Shown here piece by piece: positions 43,252 to 51,852 of a stretch of DNA of 64,000 nucleotides (position 1 is the first letter of the stretch; every line of letters starts with the position of its first letter). Both the position numbers and the translations under genes were made by a program. Source of the DNA: GBS-DC sp037442365 (GTDB lineage Bacteria > Armatimonadota > Fimbriimonadia > Fimbriimonadales > GBS-DC); NCBI GenBank assembly GCA_037442365.1, contig JBBIQK010000001.1, positions 47,161-111,160 on the forward strand, written 5' to 3'. The notes under the pieces are model-generated. The model worked only from the letters and a program-made list of their open reading frames with translations, ran no database searches and was not told the origin of the DNA.

Positions 43252-44562
43252 TTATGACACACCCGACGGGTTTCCTGCTGTCTGGAGAGGGACCTCGCGC
43301 ACGGGGCGCAGCAGGAACGCCGACGCGAGGAAGTAAATCGGCGCGAGCGCGAAAATCCAGCGCCAGCCCGCGCCCAGCCCGTACTGCGCGTTCCAGTAGT
43401 CGCCCAGCGGACCCGCAATCAGCGGCGCAATCACCTGCGGCATGGTCATCGCGATGTGCCAGATTGCCATGTAGCGCCCCGATTCCTGCGGCGGGACGAG
43501 GTTGCTCGCCAGCGCCCAGTCCACCGCCGCATACGCGCCCCATGCGACCCCGAACAGCGCGCCTGTCAGGTACACCCATGCGAGGTTTTGCGCCGTCAGA
43601 AACATCGCCGCGCACACACAGATTAGCGCGATGCACCCGTAGATGATGCGCTTTTTGCTCATTCGGTCGGCAAGCGCGCCCGCCAGCCAGTTGCCCAGCA
43701 CGCCCGTGAGCGTCGCCGTCGCCATGAAGCCGAACGCATGCTGCGGCGCGGCGCCCTTCAGCCCAATCGTGTCGCGCAGATAGAACTCCAGAAAGAACAG
43801 CGCGGTGAAAAAGCCCATGTTGAACACGAATCGCGAAAGCACCACCCAGCGGAAGTTGGGCTGCTCGTTCAACAGGATGTTCACAAACAGCGTCCAGCGC
43901 AGGCGTTTCTCGTCGGGCGTGCGCGGCTGCCACTGCGGTTCGCGCATGCCCAGCACCGTCCACAGCATGGTCAGAAGTAGGAAGCCGACCAGCGTGTACC
44001 CCACAATTTGCAGGCGCACACCCCGCTCCAGCTGTCCGCCCAGCAGCGGCGGCTCGCCCAGCAGCGCGCCCGCCAGCGCCAGCCCCAGCAGCGTGCCCAG
44101 CAGCGTCATCATCCCCATGTACGCCGACGCCAGCCCGTGCCGCTGCGGGGGCACATAGTCGGGAATCACCGCCTGATAGGGACCGTTTGCCCAGTTCAGA
44201 AACAGTTGAATCGCCACAAAGTGCAGAATCAGCAGCGCGAAGCTCTGCGTCGTCATAAACAGCACGACGAACGGCAGGCTCAGCAGCGTGCCCCACAGGA
44301 TAAACGGGCGTCGCCTGCCCATCCGCGCCGTGCAGCGGTCGCTGATGGGTCCTGCAACGAGTTCGATTACGGTCGAGATCAGCGCGCCCGCCGCCGCCAG
44401 CCACGCCAGATACGCTCCGCGCTGGTCGGGCGGCGCGAGGTCGTTCACCCGCGCCTGCATCGCAATCGTCAGGAACGCCGCCCAGTGAACGCTCACGCCC
44501 AGCCAGAACGCGCTGAGCGCCCAGTAGTTGATGCGTCCGTGCATCGGGGCGGGCGTTTGCAT
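43252..44562 (-). CDS. MFS transporter
   Basis: 436 residues, twelve predicted membrane helices. The loop between helices 2 and 3 has the MFS signature form GPISDRCTARMGRRRPFI, and the equivalent in the second half is GALADRMSKKRIIYG. The first half resembles sugar-type (GPH/sucrose-like) carriers; the substrate is unassigned. The start lies 10 nt after the SDR stop, in an operon with SDR and acyl-CoA dehydrogenase genes, which suggests a carboxylic-acid or lipid-related substrate, though only from context. Confidence 0.85.
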   Translation of the reverse strand: MQTPAPMHGRINYWALSAFWLGVSVHWAAFLTIAMQARVNDLAPPDQRGAYLAWLAAAGALISTVIELVAGPISDRCTARMGRRRPFILWGTLLSLPFVVLFMTTQSFALLILHFVAIQLFLNWANGPYQAVIPDYVPPQRHGLASAYMGMMTLLGTLLGLALAGALLGEPPLLGGQLERGVRLQIVGYTLVGFLLLTMLWTVLGMREPQWQPRTPDEKRLRWTLFVNILLNEQPNFRWVVLSRFVFNMGFFTALFFLEFYLRDTIGLKGAAPQHAFGFMATATLTGVLGNWLAGALADRMSKKRIIYGCIALICVCAAMFLTAQNLAWVYLTGALFGVAWGAYAAVDWALASNLVPPQESGRYMAIWHIAMTMPQVIAPLIAGPLGDYWNAQYGLGAGWRWIFALAPIYFLASAFLLRPVREVPLQTAGNPSGVS

Positions 44563-44572
44563 CGCTGTTATG

Positions 44573-45298
44573 TCAGTCGCTCAATCCATACACCGGTATC
44601 GCCGCGCCGTGAATGGCGCGCGCGGCGGGCGAACAGAGGAACATGATGACCGCGCCCAGCGCATCCGGGGCAACCCAGCGCGAGAAGTCGGCGTCGGGAC
44701 GCGCCGCGCGGTTGGCAGGCGTGTCAATCGTGCCCGGCAAAACGCAGTTCACATTCACGCCATGCTCTTTCAGCTCGGCGGAGAGCGCTTCGGTAAGACG
44801 AATCACGCCCGCTTTGGCGGCGCAGTAGCCTGCGCCGCCTGCAAACGCCGCCAGCCCCGCCCTGCCCGACACATGCACGATAGCGCCGCCGCCCGACCGA
44901 ATCAGCAGCGGCGCTATCGCCCGCGAGACCAGAAACGCCGTGCGCAGGTTCATCGTCAGCATCAACTCCCAGTCATCCAGCGGCGTCTCATGCACGGGCG
45001 GACCCGCCACATAGCCGCCGACGGTGTTCACCAGCGCGTCCAGCCTGCCGAACCGCTCGTCGACGGCACGCGCGAGGCGGTCGCAATCGTCGGGCTGGCG
45101 CAGGTCTATCCCGCCGACAAGCAGGTGTTGCGGGTCCAGGGCAAGTTCGGCGAACCTCTGGCTCAGCGCGGCGTCCTCACGGGCGCATAGGGCGAGCGTC
45201 GCCCCCGCCTGATGGAACTGGCGCACGACCGCCTGCCCCAGCGCGCCCGTCGCGCCCGTAATCAGCGCCACCTTGCCCGTGAAGTCGAACGCGACCAT
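44573..45298 (-). CDS. Short-chain dehydrogenase/reductase (FabG-like)
   Basis: 241 residues with a classical SDR fold: NAD(P) motif TGATGALG (14-21), NTVGG (91-95), catalytic S144, Y158 and K162 (YCAAK). No acidic residue dictating NAD is obvious after beta-2 (LALCARED), and Arg there leans to NADPH. The product could be a 3-oxoacyl reductase or 3-hydroxyacyl dehydrogenase. It overlaps the acyl-CoA dehydrogenase stop by one base (TGATG), so the two likely act on the same acyl-type pathway. Confidence 0.9.
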   Translation of the reverse strand: MVAFDFTGKVALITGATGALGQAVVRQFHQAGATLALCAREDAALSQRFAELALDPQHLLVGGIDLRQPDDCDRLARAVDERFGRLDALVNTVGGYVAGPPVHETPLDDWELMLTMNLRTAFLVSRAIAPLLIRSGGGAIVHVSGRAGLAAFAGGAGYCAAKAGVIRLTEALSAELKEHGVNVNCVLPGTIDTPANRAARPDADFSRWVAPDALGAVIMFLCSPAARAIHGAAIPVYGLSD

Positions 45299-46512
45299 CA
45301 GCCCTCGGCGTCCTCCGCGAACGGATAGGTCGGCAGATTGATGCGCAGCGGCTTGTCCACGCGATAGCCCAGCGCGTAGTCCGCCTGCAGCAGCGTGTGA
45401 ATCTCCGAAGTGCCCTCGTAGATGGTCGCGCCCTTACTGTTGCGATAGAACCGCTCCACGGGGTACTCGTCGGAGAAGCCGTAGGAGCCGAACACCTGCA
45501 CGGCGGCGTTGGCGGCGCGCTGTGCGGCGTCCGTGCTGTACCACTTCGCCAGCGAGGTCTCGCGCGTGTTGCGCATACCGACATTCTTCATCCAGCCGAC
45601 CTTCTGGTACAGCAGCACGCTAATCTGGTAGTCCGCCTCCATCTGCGCGATTTTCTGCTTGATGAGCTGATGCTCCGCCAGCGGCGCGCCGAAGGTTTTG
45701 CGCTCTTTGGCGTAGCGCACCGATTCGTCGAGGCACGCGCGGATCAGCCCCGCCGCGCCCGCCGCGACGGTGTAGCGCCCCTGATCGAGCGCGAACATCG
45801 CGATTTTGAAGCCCTCGCCTTCCTCGCCGATGCGGTTCTCGACGGGGACTTCCACATTCTCAAACACCACGCCGCCCGTGTTGCCCGCGCGCACGCCGAG
45901 CTTGCCCTTGAGCGTGTAGGGCTTGACACCTGCGCGCTCGCGCTCCACGAAAAACGCGCTCATGCCCGAATGGTCGCGTTTGGCTTTCTTGTCGGGGTCG
46001 GTCCACGCCACCACAAGGTACTGGTCGGCGACTTCCGCCAGCGAAATCCAGATTTTCTCGCCGTTCAGAATATAGCGGTCGCCCTCGCGTCGGGCGGTAG
46101 ATTGCATGCCGACCACATCGCTGCCCGCGTTTGGTTCGGTCAGACAGAACGCGCCGAGCCGCTCGCCCCGCGCCTGCGGCGCGAGAAACCGCCGCTTCTG
46201 CTCCTCGTTGCCCCACGCCATCAGCGTCATCGCGGTCAAGCCCACATGCACCGACAGCACCACCCGCAAAAATGTGTCGCCGTACTCCAGCTCCTCGCAG
46301 GCAATCCCCAGCGCGATGTAGTCCAGTCCCGAGCCGCCCCACTTGCGCGGCACGCAGATGCCCAGTAGCCCGAGGTCTGCCAGTCGCTGGTATACTTTGG
46401 GGTCTGCGCCGTGCCGATCCCACTCGCGGATATGGGGCTTAATTTCGTTCTCTACAAAGCGGCGCACGGTCTCGCGCACCATCAAATGCTCCTCGGATAG
46501 CCGAAAGTCCAT
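45298..46512 (-). CDS. Acyl-CoA dehydrogenase
   Basis: 404 residues, FAD-dependent alpha,beta-dehydrogenase. FAD-binding AFCLTEPNAGSDVVGMQ in the middle domain, KIWISLAEVADQYLVVAW after it, RKTFGAPLAEHQ in the helical domain, and the C-terminal IYEGTSEIH with the catalytic glutamate of the bacterial short-chain/glutaryl group are all present. The chain length of the substrate is not clear. GGAGG ribosome site 7 nt upstream. First gene of the ACAD-SDR-MFS operon, promoter TACAAT at 46535-46540. Confidence 0.94.
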   Translation of the reverse strand: MDFRLSEEHLMVRETVRRFVENEIKPHIREWDRHGADPKVYQRLADLGLLGICVPRKWGGSGLDYIALGIACEELEYGDTFLRVVLSVHVGLTAMTLMAWGNEEQKRRFLAPQARGERLGAFCLTEPNAGSDVVGMQSTARREGDRYILNGEKIWISLAEVADQYLVVAWTDPDKKAKRDHSGMSAFFVERERAGVKPYTLKGKLGVRAGNTGGVVFENVEVPVENRIGEEGEGFKIAMFALDQGRYTVAAGAAGLIRACLDESVRYAKERKTFGAPLAEHQLIKQKIAQMEADYQISVLLYQKVGWMKNVGMRNTRETSLAKWYSTDAAQRAANAAVQVFGSYGFSDEYPVERFYRNSKGATIYEGTSEIHTLLQADYALGYRVDKPLRINLPTYPFAEDAEG

Positions 46513-46534
46513 AAAAACGCCTCCTTCGCGGGAG

Positions 46535-46540
46535 ATTGTA
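46535..46540 (-). promoter_or_regulatory. -10 box of the acyl-CoA dehydrogenase operon
   Basis: GGGTACAAT on the minus strand, 22 nt before the start codon and divergent with the permease gene at 46572. Confidence 0.5.
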
Positions 46541-46558
46541 CCCGACGCGCGCTGGGGG

Positions 46559-46564
46559 TATGCT
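46559..46564 (+). promoter_or_regulatory. -10-like box for the LptF/LptG permease, leaderless spacing
   Basis: GGGGTATGCT with 7 nt to the ATG at 46572. No ribosome site is present. Confidence 0.4.
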
Positions 46565-46571
46565 TTTAATA

Positions 46572-47681
46572 ATGCGCCTGCTGGATCGGTTGATACTGCG
46601 CGAGCTGTTGCCCCCGCTCTTTTTCGGCGTCGGATTGTTCACCGCGCTGGTGTTTGCGGGGGGCTATGTGTTTATGATTACCGAGTACGCGGTGAAGGGC
46701 GCGCCGCTGCGACTGGTGATTGAACTGGCGTTGCTGTATCTGCCGCAGATTGCCGTGCGCACGCTGCCGATGGGCATGCTGCTGGCGACGCTGCTGAGTT
46801 TCGGGCGGCTCTCGTCGGACTGGGAGATTACGGCGGCGCGCGCGGCGGGGGTGAGCCTGCGGCGGCTGATGATGCCCGTGTTCTGGCTGAGCCTGCTGGT
46901 GAGCCTCGCGGCGATTGGCTTCAACGAGACGCTCGTGCCCTGGGCGACCGCCCGCGCCGCCGAAATCCGCAAGGGCATTCTGGAGCAGTTGCGCCTGACC
47001 GAGCAGGAGGCGTTCGGCTTCCCCCAGTTCCGCGAGGGCAGGCTCGATTCGTATGTGATTGTGGCGGGCGGGCGCAACCCCCAGACGCAGGAGCTGTACC
47101 AGCTCACCCTGCTCAAGTACCCATCAAGCGGGGCGCGCGCGCCGGAGGTGGTGCTGTACGCCCAGCGCGCCCAGTGGGACGGCGAGGCGCACTGGACGCT
47201 CTACAACGGCTGGTGGCGCACTGCCGACGGGCAATACGGCTCGTTCGTGGTGTTCCGCGCCGAGCCGCGCCTGAACCTCGCCATCCAGCGCACCCCCGTG
47301 CAGATTGAGGCGCTGCTGACGAATGTCGACGAGCGCTCCTTCCGCCAGCTGCGCGAGCAAATCGCCTTTTTCCAGCGCGAAGGGGCGGACGAGGCGCACA
47401 TCCGCCAGCTGATGGTGGAACTCTACAATAAAATTAATGTACCGCTCGCGAGCCTGGTGTTCGCGTTGCTGGGCGCGCCGCTGGGCATCCGCCCACAGCG
47501 TTCCAGCCCTGCCAGCGGGTTTGCGCTCAGCGTAGCGATTATCTTCCTCTATTGGGTGGCGGCGCGTTATCTGGTGATTCTGGGGCGCGGCGCGATAGAC
47601 CCTCTGCTCGCCAGCAGCCTGCCCAACCTGATTGGGATGGCGCTTGCGGTGTGGTTCATCGCGCGCAAGGAGCGGGCGTAG
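46572..47681 (+). CDS. LptF/LptG-family lipopolysaccharide export permease
   Basis: 369 residues. N-terminal MRLLDRLILRELLPPLFFG is the standard start of LptF/LptG; helices lie at about 12-32, 55-80 and 98-118. A periplasmic beta-jellyroll (about 130-265) follows, then three C-terminal helices including VPLASLVFALLGAPLGIRP. The family forms the inner-membrane part of LptB2FG, which lifts LPS to the outer membrane; the ATPase LptB is encoded at 60.4 kb. F and G cannot be told apart. An ATG at 46560 is an alternative start, but it falls in the promoter-like TATGCT. Confidence 0.92.
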   Translation: MRLLDRLILRELLPPLFFGVGLFTALVFAGGYVFMITEYAVKGAPLRLVIELALLYLPQIAVRTLPMGMLLATLLSFGRLSSDWEITAARAAGVSLRRLMMPVFWLSLLVSLAAIGFNETLVPWATARAAEIRKGILEQLRLTEQEAFGFPQFREGRLDSYVIVAGGRNPQTQELYQLTLLKYPSSGARAPEVVLYAQRAQWDGEAHWTLYNGWWRTADGQYGSFVVFRAEPRLNLAIQRTPVQIEALLTNVDERSFRQLREQIAFFQREGADEAHIRQLMVELYNKINVPLASLVFALLGAPLGIRPQRSSPASGFALSVAIIFLYWVAARYLVILGRGAIDPLLASSLPNLIGMALAVWFIARKERA

Positions 47682-47705
47682 GGGGCGGTTCGAGTAGTCC
47701 TTCTC

Positions 47706-48401
47706 TTACCTCGCAGCGCCCTGCCCCAGAATCAGCAGCGCGTCCAGCGTCAACTGCACCGCCCAGTGAACCCAGAAGCAGGGCAGGAATGACTTCACGC
47801 GCAACGCCACCCAGCTCAGCGCGAACGCTGCGGGGATCGAGCCCAGCACTTCGGGTAGCGGCTTGCCGTAGTGCAACAGGGCGAACGCCGCCGCCTGCAG
47901 CCCTATCCCCCACCAGCCCAGCCAGCGGTACAGCCCGAAGGTGAGAAACCCGCGAAAGAAGAACTCCCAGCAGAACAGGTAGTAGCCGTAGGCGATGCTG
48001 AAGTAGACGGCGTAGGCGGGGTCGGTCAACACGCGCTTGTCCAGCGGGTAGTAGGCGCGGAACTCCGGGCGCTGCGCTACATAGTACAGAATCGGCAGCA
48101 TCAGCAGGTACATCCCCAGCGCGAGCAGCGCGCCCTGCTTGCCGTCGCCCCGCGCCAGCCCGTACTGGCTCAGCTCGCCCTTGCCGAAAAACGCCAGCGA
48201 CAACACCGGCAGCCACAGCAGCCAGAGGGAGCTGACCACGATGTATTCGTTCCAGTCGCGGTAGGCGGCAGGCTCGCTTCCCAACCCCAGCCAGCGGAGC
48301 GCGCTGACCGTGTACGGCTGCTGGTAGTAGAGGAACAGGAACAGCACCGCCAGTCCGCCGACGACGATAACCTCCCACTCGGTGCGCTTGCCGTGCGTCA
48401 T
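47706..48401 (-). CDS. CPBP-family intramembrane protease-like protein
   Basis: 231 residues, about seven membrane helices. Conserved positions: WEFFFRGFLTFGL (motif 1), ALLHYGKP (motif 2 His) and CFWVHWAVQ (motif 3). Motif 1 is normally EExxxR; here the first Glu is Trp, the residue that positions the catalytic water in Rce1-type enzymes. It may therefore be a non-classical or inactive member; the WEFFFRG variant occurs in other bacterial members. The ATG overlaps the upstream stop (ATGA), coupling it to the metalloprotease-like secreted protein. Confidence 0.82.
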   Translation of the reverse strand: MTHGKRTEWEVIVVGGLAVLFLFLYYQQPYTVSALRWLGLGSEPAAYRDWNEYIVVSSLWLLWLPVLSLAFFGKGELSQYGLARGDGKQGALLALGMYLLMLPILYYVAQRPEFRAYYPLDKRVLTDPAYAVYFSIAYGYYLFCWEFFFRGFLTFGLYRWLGWWGIGLQAAAFALLHYGKPLPEVLGSIPAAFALSWVALRVKSFLPCFWVHWAVQLTLDALLILGQGAAR

Positions 48402-51028
48402 GGCGCAGGTTCCTGAACCACGCGGTAGCGGATTTCGTACACGCGCTGCTTGCCGCTGTAGCCGCCAATCAGCGCGAGCGTGCCAATCGGCTGCGATGGG
48501 TTCGGGTCGCGGGCGTACAGGATGGGCTTGCCGTCGAACAGCGCCCACAGTACGCCCCCACGCCGTGAGAACTGCAGCGTGTGCCGTCCGGGGATCATCA
48601 TCTGCTCGGCGCTGCTGGTCTCCGCGCCGAAGAGTCGGAACCGCGTGCGCGTGTTGGCGTACCCGCCCACGAACAGGATGTAGTCGCGTCCGGCGTTCAT
48701 CTCCGATTCGCGCGTACTGGGCAAAAACGCCGCAAGGATGCCGTCCTGCACGGCTTCCAGCTCCACCCACAGGTCGAACTCCCGCGCGTTCAGCCCAGTA
48801 ATGCGCAGGTGCGACTCGTTGTGCCCGTCGTATGCCCACGCGCCGTTGCGCACTTCCCAGCCCGCGCCGATGTGCAAGCCTTCGGCGTTCTGGGGGGTCA
48901 GCACGCGGGTCGCCTGCTCGCGCGTGAGCTGGGACGGCGCGCCCGACGGCAGCGGCAGCGCGCCCATCGGCTCCTGCAACAGGCAGTAGAACACATCATA
49001 CGGCTCGTACACCGAGTAGCCCGCACCTGACGGCTTGTAGAGGTCTATCGAAACGCCCAGCTCGCGCCCGCCGCCCATCCAGAACCACGGACTCTCACCG
49101 CCGTTGGGCACGGCAAGCTCGATCACGGTTGTGCGGTCGCGTCGGCGGGACGCCTTCCACTGCAGCCACGCGGGTGCGTCGCGCCCCTGCACGCGCAGGC
49201 TTACTTCGCTCCCGTTGCGAATGTCCACAAATAGCACCGAATCGGTCGAGTAGACGCCCTTGCCCTCGATGTCGAGGCTCATGTGCAGTCGCTCCCACTC
49301 GCCCGTGATTTCGAACAGCGCGTAGTAGGCGTCCCCGTCATGGCAATGCTTGACGGTCAGGCGTGTCCCGTCGGCGTCCCGCTCGCCTGCGGGCGGGATG
49401 GCGTCCCACTCGCTGGGGTCGCCGTCCACCGTCGCGCGGGCGTACCACACAAACGGCTGCCATGGGTAGAGCGGATAGGGGTCTACCGTGTCGGGCAGTC
49501 CGTCGCCGTCCTGATCGGTTTTGCGCGGGTCGGGCATGCGCGACTGCCAGCGCGGTTTGACGAAGGTGAACTGCAGCGGCGCGGGCGCCCAGGTGCTGAG
49601 CATCGCCTTGTGCAGGTCGTTCATCTGCCCGTCGGTCATGGCGCGGCGCGGGTCGGCGCCGAAGCGTTTCTCATCCAGCGGCAGGCGCGGGTCGTCGTCG
49701 GGGAAGCCGTCGCCGTCCGCATCGCGCACGGTGATGAGCTCGCCGAAGTAGAGGCGCAGCCACTGCGCGTCGCTCAGCGTGCGGTCCCAGTACGCCATCA
49801 CATTCCAGTGTTCGCCGTGCCTGCCCGCCGTACTCCATGCATTCATCGCGACGCTGCCATCGGGGTTTTTGCGTCGGTAGCGCGGGTCAGGATGGTTGAA
49901 CACGATGCGCTCGTCCTCGCGGTTCGCCAGCGAGAATGCGCCGAACGACTCCATCTGGTGATGGAACTCATGTGCGACCAGCCATGCGGTGTCGCCCCCG
50001 CCGAGAAACTGGCTGCGCGCGGGGACGCCATCGGGAAAGCTGTCCACGCCGTAGGTGCCGCCGCCGCTATTGTAGAACTCCCAGCGTTGCGTTTGCGCGT
50101 TCCAGCGGCGCGGAAACGCCTGCTCAATCTGCCCGGCGTAGGGCTTCTCCTCGAACACAGGCTCGGTAGTCGTGCGCAGGGGGTTCGCTGTATCCACAAT
50201 TGTGAACGCGCCTCCGCCCGGCGGCGCGAAGTCCACGCCGGGGTACGAGCGGCACACGGGCAATCCCTTATAAAAGCCCGTCGCCTGCGGCGGCTCGTCG
50301 CCCCAGCGTTGCCAGCGGTCGTCCACGAAAATCTGGAAGTCCACCCAGAAACGCATCCCGCTGTTGACCCAGAAGTAGCGCGCGGCGATAGCGTACTCCT
50401 CGCGGATGCGCGCCAGCTCGGCGTCCGACATCGGCGGGGGTGGCGGAGCGGGGTTGTCGGGATTCTGATACGCCGACGCGACATTCACCACATTCGGCAT
50501 CAGCAGCACCTTCACGGGCAGGCGGATAATGGTCTTGTAGCCCGCGGGGGCGAGAGTCGCGAAGGCGTACTCGCGTCGCCAGGGCGGGTTCGCGCCCCAG
50601 CGTCGCTCCTCGGGAGTTGGCTGCAGGTCAGGGTCGTAAACGCGATAGTAGTAGCGCTTGCCCGGTTGCAGCCCGCTGATGCGCAGGCGGTGATAGGTGC
50701 GTTTGCCCGGCTCGCCCTGCACGATGCGCACGCCTGCGCCCTGCCACAGGTCGATGCGCTTGCCTTCGGGACGCCACGCCGCCGCGGGCAGGTCGCTCTG
50801 CCGAATCTGCACGCGCGTCTCGGTCGGCGTGCGCGTGTGGTACTGCAACACCACAGAGTCGCGCCCAATCTCCATCACGGGGCGCATCGGGTCGTGCAAC
50901 GGGCGCGTGTCGCCCTGCGGCATGCCCCACGCGGGGGAACACAGCCTCAGGAAAAGCGCAGCGCTAATAGCAAGATAGACTCCGCACACGGACGGCTTAG
51001 GTCGCCGCCGCTGAACTGGCTGACGCAT
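48398..51028 (-). CDS. Secreted multidomain metalloprotease-like protein with HEFHH and calcium repeats
   Basis: 876 residues with a signal peptide (about 10-35, ending PAWG). Modules in order: an FnIII/purple-acid-phosphatase-N-like domain (about 50-155); a protease-like region with H353-E-F-H-H357 in WLVAHEFHHQMES; thrombospondin-type-3-like calcium loops (DADGDGFPDDD near 437 and DQDGDGLPD near 503); a CBM9/DOMON-like domain starting DGDPSEWDAIPP; and a C-terminal LamG-like beta domain. HExxH is the zincin signature; the third ligand is not evident. ATG 51028 was chosen over a TTG at 51034. It is coupled to the CPBP gene. Confidence 0.8.
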   Translation of the reverse strand: MRQPVQRRRPKPSVCGVYLAISAALFLRLCSPAWGMPQGDTRPLHDPMRPVMEIGRDSVVLQYHTRTPTETRVQIRQSDLPAAAWRPEGKRIDLWQGAGVRIVQGEPGKRTYHRLRISGLQPGKRYYYRVYDPDLQPTPEERRWGANPPWRREYAFATLAPAGYKTIIRLPVKVLLMPNVVNVASAYQNPDNPAPPPPPMSDAELARIREEYAIAARYFWVNSGMRFWVDFQIFVDDRWQRWGDEPPQATGFYKGLPVCRSYPGVDFAPPGGGAFTIVDTANPLRTTTEPVFEEKPYAGQIEQAFPRRWNAQTQRWEFYNSGGGTYGVDSFPDGVPARSQFLGGGDTAWLVAHEFHHQMESFGAFSLANREDERIVFNHPDPRYRRKNPDGSVAMNAWSTAGRHGEHWNVMAYWDRTLSDAQWLRLYFGELITVRDADGDGFPDDDPRLPLDEKRFGADPRRAMTDGQMNDLHKAMLSTWAPAPLQFTFVKPRWQSRMPDPRKTDQDGDGLPDTVDPYPLYPWQPFVWYARATVDGDPSEWDAIPPAGERDADGTRLTVKHCHDGDAYYALFEITGEWERLHMSLDIEGKGVYSTDSVLFVDIRNGSEVSLRVQGRDAPAWLQWKASRRRDRTTVIELAVPNGGESPWFWMGGGRELGVSIDLYKPSGAGYSVYEPYDVFYCLLQEPMGALPLPSGAPSQLTREQATRVLTPQNAEGLHIGAGWEVRNGAWAYDGHNESHLRITGLNAREFDLWVELEAVQDGILAAFLPSTRESEMNAGRDYILFVGGYANTRTRFRLFGAETSSAEQMMIPGRHTLQFSRRGGVLWALFDGKPILYARDPNPSQPIGTLALIGGYSGKQRVYEIRYRVVQEPAP

Positions 51029-51090
51029 GTTCAACGGGTTCGCGGGCAGGGGCGCGATTCCTGCCCTCTATCCCTTGCACGAAGGCGTGT

Positions 51091-51759
51091 CTACTCTGGC
51101 TCGATGCCGAGTTCACGCAGTTTCTGGGCGAGGCGCTCCGCCCGCGCGCGCTCCTGTTCCGCACGCTGGCGCTCCTGCTCCAGTAAAGTCGCCAGCCCCT
51201 CATAAGTCCGAAAACGCTCCCCATCGGGGCGCGTCAGCACCAGCTCCCCACCCTCGATGTCAAAATGAATCCCCAGCAACGGACTGACCCAGCCGCGCAT
51301 TTGCTTAATCGGCTGCAAGTGCCCCGACTCGTCCCGAATGTAGCCGTACAGCTCGCCCCGATCGGGGTCGTACAGGTAATACTCCTGCACCCCAAAACGC
51401 TCATAAAACAAACTCTTGTCCGTCATCTCGCTGGGCGTGTTGCTCGGCGAGAGGATTTCGAACACCACCTGCGGCGGTTGGTTGCCCTCCTCCCACTGGC
51501 GGTACGAGTCGCGGTCGCCTTTGGGACGCCCGAACACCACCATCACATCGGGGGCAGTGCGGGTTTTGTTGTCGCCTTCGATGGGGTACCAGAACAGGTC
51601 GCTGGCGACGAACACATCATCGCGGTTCTGGAACATCGAGGCGAGACCGCCCTGAATGGTGACGATCCAGCGGTACTGTCGTGTGTTTTGCGCCATCGGC
51701 TCCCCGTCGCTGGAGGGATACTCGATAGCGGGCTGTGTTCCTGCCGTTGTGAGCGCCAT
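51091..51759 (-). CDS. Uma2-family (DUF820) putative endonuclease with coiled-coil tail
   Basis: 222 residues. The PD-(D/E)XK-like core has APDVMVVFG (68-76) and PQVVFEILSPSNTPSE (about 95-110), the two hallmark acid motifs, then YYLYDPDRGELYGY. The C-terminal ~35 residues form an Arg/Glu coiled coil (LLEQERQRAEQERARAERL), common in this family. Uma2 genes are often multicopy and their role is unsettled. GAGGAGG ribosome site 8 nt upstream. 62 nt separate it from the HEFHH gene, so co-transcription is possible. Confidence 0.9.
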   Translation of the reverse strand: MALTTAGTQPAIEYPSSDGEPMAQNTRQYRWIVTIQGGLASMFQNRDDVFVASDLFWYPIEGDNKTRTAPDVMVVFGRPKGDRDSYRQWEEGNQPPQVVFEILSPSNTPSEMTDKSLFYERFGVQEYYLYDPDRGELYGYIRDESGHLQPIKQMRGWVSPLLGIHFDIEGGELVLTRPDGERFRTYEGLATLLEQERQRAEQERARAERLAQKLRELGIEPE

Positions 51760-51779
51760 AACGCGGACCTCCTCGCCTT

Positions 51780-51785
51780 AATATA
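51780..51785 (-). promoter_or_regulatory. -10-like box of the Uma2 gene
   Basis: GGGGTATATT on the minus strand, 20 nt before the ATG at 51759, with GAGGAGG between. Confidence 0.45.
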
Positions 51786-51852
51786 CCCCGTAGCCAGGCA
51801 GGAGTTCCAACGATTCTGGAGAATTGTTGCCCACGCAGGAGGCACACAGGTT

